Assembly: GCF_002807665.1 (NCBI RefSeq)
Contig: NZ_PEAY01000001.1
Coordinates: forward strand, 1,240,001-1,304,000
DNA from: Neoalteromonas facilis
GTDB taxonomy: Bacteria > Pseudomonadota > Gammaproteobacteria > Enterobacterales > Alteromonadaceae
Reading direction: 5' to 3'
Length of the DNA stretch: 64,000 nucleotides
The position numbers and the translations under genes are program-made. Positions 27,936-37,347 of the stretch are shown here, piece after piece. Under the pieces are notes generated by a model. The model searched no databases. It saw only the letters and a list, made by a program, of their open reading frames with translations, and was not told the origin of the DNA. Position 1 is the stretch's first letter. Each line of letters begins with the position of its first letter.

Positions 27936-28943
27936 ATGACACAACAACGTATCACGGTGATCCGTGGTGACGGCATCGGCCCGGATATTATCGACGCAAC
28001 GATTAAAATCTTAGATAAAGCCGGCTGTGACTTTGTGTATGACTATGCTGACGCTGGATTAATGGCACTTGAGAATCACGGCGAGTTGTTACCAAAAGAG
28101 ACCTTAGATCTTATCGCTAAAAACAAAGTAGCACTAAAAGGTCCACTGACTACTCCAGTAGGTGAAGGATTTACCTCTATAAACGTAAGCTTACGTAAGC
28201 AATTTAAGTTATATGCGAACCTTCGCCCTGTGTTGTCCTTTAAAGGCACTAAAGCGCGTTATGACGACATTGACATTATCACTGTGCGTGAAAATACGCA
28301 GGGTATGTACTCAGGTTTGGGTCAGGTCGTTTCAGAAGATGGTAACGAAGCTGAAGCAATGAGCAAGATCACGCGCGAAGGTGCAGAGAAAATCGTAACT
28401 TTCGCATACGAACTAGCGCGCCGCGAAGGCCGTAAAAAGGTAACAGCGGTTCACAAAGCTAATATATTGAAATCAACTTCTGGCTTATTCCTTAAGGTCG
28501 CACGTGAAGTCGGTGAGCGTTACCCAGATATCGAATCAACTGAAATGATAGTAGATAACTGCTGTATGCAATTAGTGATGAACCCACACCAGTTTGACGT
28601 TATCGTAACAACTAACCTTTTCGGTGATATCCTGTCTGACCTTTGTGCTGGCCTCGTCGGCGGTTTGGGTATGGCTCCAGGTGCCAATATCGGTGAAGAT
28701 TGTGCGATTTTCGAAGCGGTTCATGGCTCAGCTCCTGATATCGCAGGAAAGAATCTTGCAAACCCAACATCAGTCATTTTGGCTGCTATTCAAATGCTTG
28801 AATACCTTAACATGGCAGATAAAGCTGAAAAGATCCGCCGCGCTCTGAAAGACGTGATTGAATCGGGCGACCGTACAACACGTGACCTAGGCGGTGAATC
28901 AGGTACAACTGAGTTTACTCAAGCGTTATTAGATCGCCTGTAA
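27936..28943 (+). CDS. NAD-dependent isocitrate dehydrogenase (beta-decarboxylating family)
   Basis: Converts isocitrate to 2-oxoglutarate in the TCA cycle. The start is the ATG at 27936 with AAGAGGAT seven bases upstream, giving 335 residues (MTQQRITVIRGDGIGPD); the longer open frame is upstream sequence. The substrate motif INVSLRKQFKLYANLRP and the VRENTQGMYSGLG signature resemble the NAD-dependent, IDH3-like enzymes rather than E. coli Icd. Related isopropylmalate dehydrogenase was rejected because of this signature and the absence of leu genes. It is closed by a strong terminator. Confidence 0.85.
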   Translation: MTQQRITVIRGDGIGPDIIDATIKILDKAGCDFVYDYADAGLMALENHGELLPKETLDLIAKNKVALKGPLTTPVGEGFTSINVSLRKQFKLYANLRPVLSFKGTKARYDDIDIITVRENTQGMYSGLGQVVSEDGNEAEAMSKITREGAEKIVTFAYELARREGRKKVTAVHKANILKSTSGLFLKVAREVGERYPDIESTEMIVDNCCMQLVMNPHQFDVIVTTNLFGDILSDLCAGLVGGLGMAPGANIGEDCAIFEAVHGSAPDIAGKNLANPTSVILAAIQMLEYLNMADKAEKIRRALKDVIESGDRTTRDLGGESGTTEFTQALLDRL

Positions 28944-28971
28944 AACTAGAGTTACCTAGTGAATTTTAAAA

Positions 28972-29000
28972 AGCCAGATAGTCATTTATCTGGCTTTTTT
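28972..29000 (+). terminator. Terminator after isocitrate dehydrogenase
   Basis: Stem AGCCAGATA/TATCTGGCT with a GTCATT loop is followed by TTTTTTG, a classic intrinsic terminator. Confidence 0.9.
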
Positions 29001-29289
29001 GTTTCCGAGAATCAATCAATGGTTTGGCCGTAAATCAAAGTCGCCGTGCCTTCTTCTACGCTGCTATTCACATCCAATTTAAATCACAAAGCATTTCAAA
29101 TATTAATTCCAATCACCCTGATTAAAGTGGAATGGATTTGGATAAAACTGGCCAAAACCTGATCTCGACGTTGTTCCTAAATGGCACTAGTCTTTATTGC
29201 AGTTTCCTCCTCGCATAAAGCCAGGAGCAAACTAGCACATCATGCTATGTGCAAACACTTGTACTTTATATCAAACGGAGATTGATACC
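29001..29289. other. Intergenic region before comEA
   Basis: No gene is supported here. One minus-strand frame (29012-29083) reads like a C-terminal peptide (LDVNSSVEEGTATLIYG) but is only about 23 codons and is preceded by stops; it may be a gene relic or chance. The Shine-Dalgarno of comEA (GGAGAT) is at the right end. Confidence 0.4.
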
Positions 29290-29607
29290 ATGAAAAAACA
29301 CATCACATTGAGCGCTCTAGTTGCGCTTACAGGCCTTATCTTTATGCAACCAGCGTTTGCTGCTGAGTCGCCCTCAAACAAGAGCAATGTGTCGGCCACT
29401 AGCCAAGCGCAAAGCAGTCTACTCGATTTAAACAGCGCCACGCTAGAGCAACTATCAGCGCTTAAAGGTATAGGCAAAACTAAAGCTAAAGCGATCGTCG
29501 AATACCGACAATCTGTGGGGAAATTCCACCACGTCGATCAGCTAAGTGAAGTACGAGGTATAGGTGAGAAATTATTAGCAGCCTTAAAGCCGCAACTGAG
29601 AGTGTAA
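29290..29607 (+). CDS. comEA: Secreted ComEA-like helix-hairpin-helix protein
   Basis: A 105-residue exported protein. The start is the ATG at 29290, preceded by GGAGATTG; the longer frame is not supported. The signal peptide runs to about AFA-AES (residues 23-24). The mature part is two HhH motifs, LNSATLEQLSALKGIGKTKAKAIVEYR and LSEVRGIGEKLL, the pattern of the periplasmic DNA receptor ComEA. In the competence pathway it pulls incoming DNA into the periplasm. No other competence gene is in the window. Confidence 0.85.
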   Translation: MKKHITLSALVALTGLIFMQPAFAAESPSNKSNVSATSQAQSSLLDLNSATLEQLSALKGIGKTKAKAIVEYRQSVGKFHHVDQLSEVRGIGEKLLAALKPQLRV

Positions 29608-29614
29608 CTAAATT

Positions 29615-29642
29615 GCAGCCACTAATACTGGCTAGTGGCTGC
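29615..29642. terminator. Hairpin between convergent comEA and galU
   Basis: A 10-bp stem, GCAGCCACTA/TAGTGGCTGC, separates the two gene ends. T-tracts are weak on both sides, so it is a probable bidirectional terminator. Confidence 0.55.
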
Positions 29643-29650
29643 GTTTCCGA

Positions 29651-30544
29651 TTACTTTGCCATGGATTTCAAAAAAGCATTAAATTCAGCTTTCAGCTCAG
29701 GATGGCGCATCGCATATTCCACATTGGCTTTCATATAGCCAAGTTTACTACCGCAATCATGGCTCTTACCCTTCATGTAATAGGCATCGACTTGCTCTTT
29801 GTCCATCAACGCCGCGATTGCATCCGTTAGCTGGATCTCGTCGCCAGCACCGGGAGGGGTCGAGGCCAGGCAATCCCAAATGCCTTCGGACAACACGTAT
29901 CGACCTACCACAGCCAGATCAGACGGCGCGTCATCTACTGCAGGCTTCTCAACCATGCCGTGGATCTTGCCCGACTCACCTTCATTGAGTTCACTGCCCT
30001 CGAGATCAACAACACCGTACTTATTCACTTCTTCGTGCGGCACTTTCTCTACCATAATTTGACTGACGCGACTGGTATTAAATTTCGCTACCATGTCAGC
30101 TAAATTATCTTTTTTCGGGTTAGAAGCTGCATCATCAATGATCACATCCGGTAACACCACTGCAACAGGTGCATCACCAACCATTGGACGTGCACATAAG
30201 ATGGCATGCCCAAGGCCTTTAGCGACGCCTTGGCGCACGTGCATGATAGTTACATCAGTAGGACAGATAGACTGTACGTCTTCTAGTAGCTGACGCTTTA
30301 CACGCTTTTCTAGGGTTGCTTCCAATTCGAAAGATGTATCAAAGTGGTTTTCGATACTATTCTTACTCGCATGAGTCACTAAGATGATTTCTTTAATCCC
30401 GGCTGCAACACACTCTGCGACTACATATTGGATCAACGGTTTATCAACTACCGGTAACATTTCCTTCGGGATGGCTTTCGTTGCTGGCAACATACGCGTG
30501 CCCAAGCCTGCTACAGGGATAACCGCCTTCTTTACTTGACTCAT
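29651..30544 (-). CDS. galU: UTP-glucose-1-phosphate uridylyltransferase
   Basis: GalU makes UDP-glucose, the precursor of UDP-galactose (via galE) and UDP-glucuronate (via ugd). The 297-residue protein has the nucleotide-binding loop [17 protein letters not shown] near residues 14-30 and the [19 protein letters not shown] region. Its start overlaps the stop of the upstream ugd pseudogene by 4 bases (ATGA), so the two were an operon. Translation of galU may now depend less on ugd than before. Confidence 0.95.
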   Translation of the reverse strand: MSQVKKAVIPVAGLGTRMLPATKAIPKEMLPVVDKPLIQYVVAECVAAGIKEIILVTHASKNSIENHFDTSFELEATLEKRVKRQLLEDVQSICPTDVTIMHVRQGVAKGLGHAILCARPMVGDAPVAVVLPDVIIDDAASNPKKDNLADMVAKFNTSRVSQIMVEKVPHEEVNKYGVVDLEGSELNEGESGKIHGMVEKPAVDDAPSDLAVVGRYVLSEGIWDCLASTPPGAGDEIQLTDAIAALMDKEQVDAYYMKGKSHDCGSKLGYMKANVEYAMRHPELKAEFNAFLKSMAK

Positions 30545-31489
30545 TTACTCGATTCCTTCACTGATAATCCTCGACCTATGCCATAGTAATGCAATCCGTG
30601 TTCCTGCATCAACTCTGGCTGATACAAATTACCCCCATCAAATATGACAGAAGCTTTTAGCTTTTCTTTTAACACGTTAAAGTCAGGGGCTCTAAATGAT
30701 TGCCATCAGTGCAAATAACCAATGCATCAGCGCCACTTAAAGCAGATTCCTTGGTGCCGACTAATATGAGGTCGTCGCGCTCACCATATATTCGCTGGGC
30801 TTCTTCCACTGCCTCAGGATCAAACGCCTGAATTATTGCGCCTGCCTGCCACAAAGCTTCCATCAGTACACGGCTAGAGGCTTCACGCATATCATCTGTA
30901 TTCGGTTTAAACGCTAATCACCAAAGTGCAAACCGCTTGCCTTGCAGGTTCGCGCCAAAATGGGCCTGAATATAATCAAACAACTTCTCTTTTTGGCGCG
31001 CGTTTACGGCTTCTACGGCACGAAATATTTTCGCATCAAACCCGGCCATAGATGCACTACGAGAGAGCGCTTGCACATCTTTTGGGAAACATGAGCCATA
31101 ACGAGATCCGCTGTGCCCACCGGCACGGTTGACTTATTCACAATAAATGTCGGGCACTCCATGCGCAGATCGATGGATTCAGCAACCGCTGGCACATACT
31201 TAAGATCCGCCGAACCGTCTTCGTAAGGAGGTGTACCGAGAGCAATAAAGGTAACCTCTCCGTGCTCAACGTTAACTTTAGGATCGGAAGTAAAAATTAG
31301 GCGCTTGGACGCATAATTACTTGTCACAAGTGGCGTTAAACCTAGCTTATAAATGGGAAAAGTCCCTTTCTTCAAGTTCTCGACTTTGTGCCCTCCCACG
31401 TCAACACAAATCACACCGTGGCCTACTTCAGCTAACACTGCGGCTTGAACCAAGCCAATTTACCCAATTCCAAAAACGGTTACTTTCAA
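30541..31489 (-). pseudogene. ugd: UDP-glucose 6-dehydrogenase, broken by at least four lesions
   Basis: This remnant of Ugd (makes UDP-glucuronate) still reads as the family in all parts but not in one frame. Codon 10 of the start region is TAA, so GIGYVGL reads GIG-stop-IGL (31460-31462). The KSTVPVGTAD part runs out of frame near 31107, where an internal deletion of about 375 bases joins it to the GSRYGSCFPKDV catalytic-Cys segment. A TGA at 30918-30920 interrupts [14 protein letters not shown] one-base loss near 30690 shifts the last 55 codons, which are otherwise intact and end at 30541. The number of lesions excludes a single sequencing error. Confidence 0.9.
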
Positions 31490-31676
31490 TGATATATTCT
31501 ACTCTCTTCCATCAAAGAGGTTGTTCGGTCGCATGCAGTACCTATGTGATTTATTTTTACATCAATTAATGCCTCTGCAATTGAATAAGATAAAGGGCTA
31601 AACTATAATTATCTGGCTTTCTAGCAATGTTAATTTTCTTTCCAGCAAATATGCTGTGCATTCAAGGACTACTGAT

Positions 31677-32705
31677 TTGGCAACACTTTTCCCTTTTTTG
31701 ATCGCGTTCATATCGGTTTTTACACTTGTATTTCTGTTACGCCCCGTCGCTCAAAATATGGGATTAGTGGATAAACCCTGCAACCGCAAACAGCATGTAG
31801 GCGAAGTGCCATTGATTGGCGGACTAGCCATTTACGTCGCAATCACAATTTGTAGTTTTGTGGTTACGCCTTTCGATGCCAATTACAAGATATACATGCT
31901 ATCTACATCGTTCATCGTACTTATCGGTGCTCTAGACGATTACCATGATTTAGACGCCCGACTACGTTTGATTGCCCAATTTTTAATTGGTGCTTTAATG
32001 GTATTTGGTGCTGGGTTATACATAGAGGACTTAGGAAATATTGCTGGCGGGGGAATTATAAGCCTAGGATTAGTAGGTCCTATATTTACAGTACTCGCGG
32101 TTGTAGCTTGTATTAACGCGTTCAACATGACGGACGGTGTGGATGGTTTAGTAGGAGCAATGAGCCTCAACACATTTATATCGCTGGGAATACTTTCGTT
32201 ACTCAGCGGCGTATCACTGAGTATTGACATTACGGCTATGCTTACCGGCGCAGTAGCTGCTTTCTTGTTTTTCAATTTCGGCTATTTTAAGAAAGGTAAA
32301 TACAAAATTTTCATGGGTGATGCTGGTAGTATGTTAATGGGCCTCACCGTGATCTGGTTATTGACCTATTCAACCCAAGGCGAATCCGCCTTCATTAACC
32401 CTATTACTGCAGTATGGCTTATTGCTATCCCTCTAATGGATATGTTTTCGGTAATGTTCCGTCGCACTTTAGCTGGCAATAGCCCCCTAAAAGCTGACAG
32501 AGACCACCTGCACCACCTACTCCTTGCTAAAGGATACTCTAGCAAACAAACTACACTCCTAATCACTCTTCTTAACAGTGTTTTCTGCCTTATTGGAATA
32601 AGTAGTGAGCTATTATCGTTTAGCCAAACGTATATGGCCATTGTGTTCGTAATTTGTTTCGTAATATACAACCAAGCACTAACTCATTGTTTTAAGTATA
32701 AGTAG
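31677..32705 (+). CDS. WecA-like undecaprenyl-phosphate sugar-1-phosphate transferase
   Basis: Starts surface polysaccharide synthesis by moving a sugar 1-phosphate onto the C55 lipid carrier in the inner membrane (PNPT/WecA/MraY superfamily). The probable start is a TTG at 31677 with AAGGA eight bases upstream; a GTG at 31656 is open too. The protein is about 342 residues with ten to eleven helices. Motifs are ALDDYHD, NAFNMTDGVDGLVG (catalytic), MGDAGSMLMG and DRDHLHHLL, all as in WecA. It is divergent from the ugd-galU operon. The sugar is probably GlcNAc or a related HexNAc. Confidence 0.88.
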   Translation: MATLFPFLIAFISVFTLVFLLRPVAQNMGLVDKPCNRKQHVGEVPLIGGLAIYVAITICSFVVTPFDANYKIYMLSTSFIVLIGALDDYHDLDARLRLIAQFLIGALMVFGAGLYIEDLGNIAGGGIISLGLVGPIFTVLAVVACINAFNMTDGVDGLVGAMSLNTFISLGILSLLSGVSLSIDITAMLTGAVAAFLFFNFGYFKKGKYKIFMGDAGSMLMGLTVIWLLTYSTQGESAFINPITAVWLIAIPLMDMFSVMFRRTLAGNSPLKADRDHLHHLLLAKGYSSKQTTLLITLLNSVFCLIGISSELLSFSQTYMAIVFVICFVIYNQALTHCFKYK

Positions 32706-32733
32706 TAATCAATAGTACGTTTAATAACACTAT

Positions 32734-33195
32734 TCAAAGCAAGCTATTTCTGACTAACGACTGCAAATGCTCAGCATAAAAGAAAGGCGTTTTGGAAAAG
32801 GGCGTCAACGGTTTCTCAACATTTTTAACCAAAGAAATTTTTTCTCCAATAGAGGTGACTTGCCAAGCAACATGTGCGTAGTTATTGTTTTGCACGAACT
32901 GAGCCAAGTCCGATTGGTGCTTATCTACGCGCTCGAGATTAGGTACTAAAATCAGAGGTTTACCCAGCTCTAACAACCGATAGGTGGAGCCAGCACCACA
33001 ATGGGAAATGACACAATCTGCGTCTAAATACTCTTGCTCTATACGATTAGAAAATTCAAAATATGGATATTTTTTGGGCTTGTAATTTGAAGGCCCGATT
33101 TGCAATGTAAACGACACATCTGGTATGTCAAGCTGATCAATATGAGCAATCATTGAGTCAAATGTCGTTGTCCCAACGGTTACAAACACCTTCAT
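32734..33195 (-). CDS. PssE/Alg13-like glycosyltransferase catalytic subunit
   Basis: A 153-residue protein equal to the C-terminal half of a GT28-type transferase (Alg13/PssE). It has the VTVGTTTFDSMI N-terminus and the donor-binding motif SHCGAGSTYRLLELGKPLILVP near residue 61. In other bacteria it pairs with PssD/Alg14. The adjacent gene encodes that partner and the two overlap by 4 bases. The complex adds a sugar, often glucuronate or N-acetylglucosamine, to the lipid-linked chain. Confidence 0.85.
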   Translation of the reverse strand: MKVFVTVGTTTFDSMIAHIDQLDIPDVSFTLQIGPSNYKPKKYPYFEFSNRIEQEYLDADCVISHCGAGSTYRLLELGKPLILVPNLERVDKHQSDLAQFVQNNNYAHVAWQVTSIGEKISLVKNVEKPLTPFSKTPFFYAEHLQSLVRNSLL

Positions 33196-33677
33196 AATAA
33201 ACCTACATATGTTGACTTCGGATAGAGTTTCAATAAAGACTTATTTTGAACCCAAAACTCATTAGCTATCCAGTACATGATTCGTCCAGTAAATGACTTA
33301 GTCTCAAATCGACTCCATGTTTCAATGTGGATCACCTTGATACCGAGTATTCTTGCAATGGCAGATGGAAGTATTACGTGACCGGGGCCTGTTGAAATGA
33401 CTAACTTTACCCTATAACGTGAAAAGGGTAATACTGCTCCCCGAAAAGATCGCACTATATTCTGGAGCGTCTTAAAAATACTTTGTTTACTATGTTTATC
33501 TCTAATTTCTAAGCAAGGAAAATAATCGTCGCCGCCGTTAAATTGCTTGCTATCATCGCTGTACACAACATATGAAGCACTTTCAATCGCAGGTAGGAAC
33601 TTCGCTAATCTTAACATCTGCGCGGCATGCCCACCTTCACCATAAGTCAGTAAAATTGCCTTTTTCTTAGTGCTCAT
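33192..33677 (-). CDS. PssD/Alg14-like glycosyltransferase membrane subunit
   Basis: A 161-residue protein equal to the N-terminal half of a GT28 enzyme. GEGGHAAQMLRLAKF near residues 14-28 and STGPGHVILPSAIARIL near residue 115 are the family motifs. In eukaryotes Alg14 is the membrane anchor for Alg13. It lies directly before the PssE gene with an ATGA overlap. Confidence 0.85.
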   Translation of the reverse strand: MSTKKKAILLTYGEGGHAAQMLRLAKFLPAIESASYVVYSDDSKQFNGGDDYFPCLEIRDKHSKQSIFKTLQNIVRSFRGAVLPFSRYRVKLVISTGPGHVILPSAIARILGIKVIHIETWSRFETKSFTGRIMYWIANEFWVQNKSLLKLYPKSTYVGLL

Positions 33678-33681
33678 TTAT

Positions 33682-34779
33682 CTAAAGTTCACTTTTTGCA
33701 TTAAATAGACGTATTAAAGGCTGGTTTACCTCGCTGGATTCATAGCGCAGAGAAGTTGCTCTAGCATTGTTAGCTAATACCTTGTAATCAGCAGCCGCCA
33801 TATCCAAGCAAGCGTGTATAGCATGTCTGAGAGAATTAGCATTATTGACCTCGAAGGCTACACCATTTTCACCGTCAATCAGGTAATCGGAAATACCGGA
33901 ATTAAGAGGTGCGATCACCGGCGTTGCACATGCCATGGATTCTATTCCTACAAGACCCAAACTCTCCCTTTCAGACGGAAAGATAAAGAAGTCTGCAGTT
34001 TGAAAATACTTCACTAGTTCGCCTTGCGGCAAATGTGCAATAAACTCTTGTTCAATCCCTGAGATAGTTTCTAGTTTGCGTGTAATCATCTCTCGTAATG
34101 GTCCATTACCAATAATAGTTAAATGCATCCTTTGCCTTAATTCAAACGCTAACTGATTCAGAGCCTCAACTAACACTTCATAACCTTTAGATGGCACCAA
34201 CCGTCCTACAACCAAAAAGCGCTTTCTTCCGTCGAATGAAAACTTACCAGTAAGCGGCGGAGAAAAAACCTTCGTATTCACTCCTCCTGACGGGCTTACC
34301 ACTAGTTTTTGTCGCGAACAGTTATAGTTTTTTACAACGTAAGCTTTATAAAATTCAGAAGGTACAACGAGTGTTTCAGCCTTATCAATAAAGCGCTGCA
34401 CCAGCCAATGCTTGCATCTTGATACTTGACTATTACCTTCATTAAACACATCAGTTCCATGAATATGTCCAACCACGTTTGGGATCCGCCAAGGTATGAG
34501 CGCGAAAATTAAGCCTGAATGCAATATATAGTGTACATACACGCCAGAAAACCGAACTGCAGTGCACAAATAAAGGAGTGTTTTAATATAAAAAATAGAA
34601 TACTGAATAATTTTAAACCACCTCTTGCCTGCTGTTTTATCAATCACACAGTACGTTAGTGGTATACCATTACGCTGTAGAATTTCTGCAATATTGCGCA
34701 CAAACGTACCAAAAGCAGGGGATGCTTCTGACGGATACATATTTGAAATCAACAAAATTGGCTTCCGTGTTGCGTTCAC
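33682..34779 (-). CDS. Glycosyltransferase family 4 (GT-B)
   Basis: A 365-residue GT4 enzyme. The start used is a GTG at 34779 with AAGGGA six bases upstream; it overlaps the stop of the GT2 gene as GTGA. The longer frame to 34863 lies inside that gene. The donor-binding EX7E motif is at ERESLGLVGIE near residue 270, and VGRLVPSKGYEVLVEAL is the typical GT4 middle. The sugar is not known. Confidence 0.85.
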   Translation of the reverse strand: MNATRKPILLISNMYPSEASPAFGTFVRNIAEILQRNGIPLTYCVIDKTAGKRWFKIIQYSIFYIKTLLYLCTAVRFSGVYVHYILHSGLIFALIPWRIPNVVGHIHGTDVFNEGNSQVSRCKHWLVQRFIDKAETLVVPSEFYKAYVVKNYNCSRQKLVVSPSGGVNTKVFSPPLTGKFSFDGRKRFLVVGRLVPSKGYEVLVEALNQLAFELRQRMHLTIIGNGPLREMITRKLETISGIEQEFIAHLPQGELVKYFQTADFFIFPSERESLGLVGIESMACATPVIAPLNSGISDYLIDGENGVAFEVNNANSLRHAIHACLDMAAADYKVLANNARATSLRYESSEVNQPLIRLFNAKSEL

Positions 34780-35642
34780 GATTTTCCCTTTAAACGCTTT
34801 AACCTTATTAGTGCCAATGCAGGAAATAGGGAGGTCACTGAGTACTTCAAGAAGTCGACCCAATTATGGCTTGTTAACGAACTCAAACTTGCGCGCTTCC
34901 CCGACGCTTTAGCCTGAATAAAAGAGTGGTCGCGTAGATTGACTGCCGACATTTCTGACGCGTATTTGTTGAAGTATTTCATGTAGCCTGCCAATTTTTT
35001 ACCCGAAGTACTGATTCGTGGCTCATCATGACCAACGTGAACGGTGTAAAGAGGAACACCAATACGCTTAGCATCACCATACTTTAATATCAAACGCGTC
35101 CACATGTCCCAATCTTGGCAGGCTGGAAAATCTTCATCAAACAATCCAGCATCAATTATGCGCTGCTTCTCGACTAAAACCTGATTGAATGCATAATCTT
35201 TTGATAGGATATCTTGTTTTGAAATAACCATATTTTTTGCTCCGACAGCTTTTTTTGTTGCTCCGTAGTGCCAAAAAATTCCCGCGCATACAAACGAGTA
35301 GTTGGGGTCGTAGGCCGCGAGTAAACTAGACAACCTTTCGGGCATAAACTCGTCATCATCATCTAATCCCGTAACAAAGTCTCCTGATGCCAAAGAAATA
35401 GCCTTATTCCTGCAGTTACAGGCTCCCAGACTCTCATCGTTAAATAAAACCTTGACCCATTCTTTCTCACTCGCCAAGGAAATTAAATAGTCGCGAGTTC
35501 CGTCAGTCGAACCATCATCTACGATAATTAACTCAATATTGTTATAGGTCTGAGCGACAACAGAACAGATTGCTCGCTTCAACAATTTCAAGCGATTTTT
35601 GGTTGGCATATATATTGTTATTAAAGGGGAGGGTGCTTTCAC
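34776..35642 (-). CDS. Glycosyltransferase family 2 (GT-A)
   Basis: A 288-residue enzyme starting at a GTG. The GT-A core is at the N-terminus: PTKNRLKLLKRAICSVVAQ, then IIVDDGSTDGTRDYL, then the metal-binding acidic cluster GLDDDDEF (about residues 89-96). It is first in the minus-strand string GT2-GT4-PssD-PssE. The roughly 250 bases upstream separate it from the divergent lipoprotein gene. Confidence 0.88.
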   Translation of the reverse strand: MKAPSPLITIYMPTKNRLKLLKRAICSVVAQTYNNIELIIVDDGSTDGTRDYLISLASEKEWVKVLFNDESLGACNCRNKAISLASGDFVTGLDDDDEFMPERLSSLLAAYDPNYSFVCAGIFWHYGATKKAVGAKNMVISKQDILSKDYAFNQVLVEKQRIIDAGLFDEDFPACQDWDMWTRLILKYGDAKRIGVPLYTVHVGHDEPRISTSGKKLAGYMKYFNKYASEMSAVNLRDHSFIQAKASGKRASLSSLTSHNWVDFLKYSVTSLFPALALIRLKRLKGKS

Positions 35643-35895
35643 TACTTTAGTCTTTTACATTGCGGGAATAAGTTCTTACACTTACTCTTTTGTTAATTTA
35701 TTTCGCTAGAAACCGGCGATGCTTCAAGCCGAACTCACTGAACTCTGCAGTTTTAATAAATTTATGTTTTTATCAAAAAAATTCATCTGGATGATATCTC
35801 AAACCAGCTTTCAAACAAAGACACAAAGCTTTACCAATATTATTTTCTTCAAAAATTGATACAATGCTTTCGATAAAAAAACAGACCAATTATGC

Positions 35896-36678
35896 ATGCC
35901 TCACATGTTAAAACTCCCGAAGACAATACGTTATACCATTTTATTTATGACCTTAGGTTTGCTGAGTTGCAACGATAAAGAAACGATTTTTCTTGAAGAC
36001 GACTCCAGCACACTCGTTGACACGGTTATAAATGGTCTTCGTTATCGGTTAGGGGCCAATGGGACAATTGATATTACAGGTTCCAATTCATGGGTTTTCA
36101 CGAGTCACACTAATACTAACTGTTTTCAAAAAGATACAACCAGATGCAGCAGAATAGACATCAATTACAGTCAGAGTAGCTATAAGCCCGGAAGAGTTTC
36201 AAGCTTCAACTTTGAATTTACGCTTCTTAGCATAGATGAATCCGCACCTCCACCATATGTTATTATCTTTCAAGATTGGGTTAGGATTCATGATGATGAC
36301 ATTGATGGAAATCGACCAATTTCGACTATTAAACTAGAGTTTGATAATGGAATAAAACTTCGCCATTATGATAACGCTTGGCAATGGTCTAGCCCTCCTA
36401 TCCAAGGGAATCCTGCATCACTTCCTGAGGATCGCCTAAATGGTGAATACTCTATTGAAACTGGAGTTACCTATGCAGTGGAATTTGTTATCTTTGATGA
36501 CTCAAGAGCATCACTCATAGTCAACGATATCGTTGTCAGCGATGCTATATACCAGACAAAACACCCGTCAAATTCCCATGCAATTCAGTGGGGTCTATAT
36601 TGGGCCAAGGGTTATAATACTGAGTTAGATCCATTGAAAAGGATCGTTATTTCAATAGATGAATTTAAAATACCATGA
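35896..36678 (+). CDS. Secreted lipoprotein, possible polysaccharide lyase-like beta-sandwich
   Basis: A 260-residue lipoprotein with lipobox LGLLSC (Cys at residue 25). The mature part is rich in beta strands and aromatic residues, and includes IIFQDWVRIHDDDIDGNRPIS and LRHYDNAWQWSSPP. The pattern recalls concanavalin-type folds of heparin/glucuronan lyases, but I do not recognise a family and the function is open. It stands at the head of an operon of sulfotransferase, glycosyltransferase, flippase and GH88 genes, where a lyase acting on the polymer would fit. Confidence 0.55.
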   Translation: MPHMLKLPKTIRYTILFMTLGLLSCNDKETIFLEDDSSTLVDTVINGLRYRLGANGTIDITGSNSWVFTSHTNTNCFQKDTTRCSRIDINYSQSSYKPGRVSSFNFEFTLLSIDESAPPPYVIIFQDWVRIHDDDIDGNRPISTIKLEFDNGIKLRHYDNAWQWSSPPIQGNPASLPEDRLNGEYSIETGVTYAVEFVIFDDSRASLIVNDIVVSDAIYQTKHPSNSHAIQWGLYWAKGYNTELDPLKRIVISIDEFKIP

Positions 36679-36684
36679 GAAAGT

Positions 36685-37347
36685 ATGAAAGTTAGAGATA
36701 TTCCCTATCGAATATTTGAAAAGCTCCCCTTGCCTGTATATCCCTATAGACAATACATGCATCGAAAAAAGTGTATTTTTATCCACATACCTAAATGTGC
36801 TGGAACGAGTGTCTTAAATGCCCTCGGACATAAAAGAGGAAGAGATCATGTCGAAGTGCGGCACTATTTAGGCTCAAACCCAATATGGTTTGACAATTAC
36901 TTTAAATTTACTATATGCCGCCACCCTGCCGATCGTTTAAGATCTGCTTTTAATTATGCTATATCAGGCGGTAATCGAAGTTCAGCAGATTTATTATTAC
37001 AAAAACATCTAAAGGGTACTAAAGGGTTATTCAATAACTTTTGTGAAGAATTTCTCACTGAACAATCTGTGTTGCAATATCCAATTTTTATGCCTCAGTG
37101 GATTTTCGTACACTTGCCCGAGAGCGACATTGCAGTTGACGCGGTACTTAGGTTTGAGAGACTTGCCGACGACTGGAAGCAAGTAAGTAAAAAGATTAAT
37201 GTAAGTGAAAATCTCCCTTTACATAATAAAGCTCGCGAAAATATACAATCCGCAGTTTTGAGCAAAGAATCTCTGATAAATATCGAGAGGATCTATAAAA
37301 GAGACTATGAATTATTCGGTTATGAGATGGGCAGTTACTATCGATGA
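36685..37347 (+). CDS. Carbohydrate sulfotransferase (sulfotransfer_2 family), first copy
   Basis: A 220-residue enzyme that would transfer sulfate from PAPS to a sugar. The 5'-phosphosulfate loop FIHIPKCAGTS is at residues 32-42. The 3'-phosphate motif CRHPADRLRSAF is near residues 77-88. A conserved MPQW segment follows. It begins 6 bases after the lipoprotein gene and overlaps the next glycosyltransferase by 4 bases. Confidence 0.85.
   Translation: MKVRDIPYRIFEKLPLPVYPYRQYMHRKKCIFIHIPKCAGTSVLNALGHKRGRDHVEVRHYLGSNPIWFDNYFKFTICRHPADRLRSAFNYAISGGNRSSADLLLQKHLKGTKGLFNNFCEEFLTEQSVLQYPIFMPQWIFVHLPESDIAVDAVLRFERLADDWKQVSKKINVSENLPLHNKARENIQSAVLSKESLINIERIYKRDYELFGYEMGSYYR

Noticed and set aside
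27936-28943. Isopropylmalate or homoisocitrate dehydrogenase as an alternative identity
   Set aside because: The NVSLRKQFKLYANLRP and ENTQGMYSGLG motifs fit IDH3-type isocitrate dehydrogenases, and no leucine genes are near.
29012-29083. Short minus-strand frame that reads like a protein C-terminus (LDVNSSVEEGTATLIYG)
   Set aside because: Only about 23 codons between stops; no family could be named and no start region is visible.
31321-31569. Plus-strand open frame over the ugd remnant
   Set aside because: Antisense to recognisable Ugd coding sequence and without homology.
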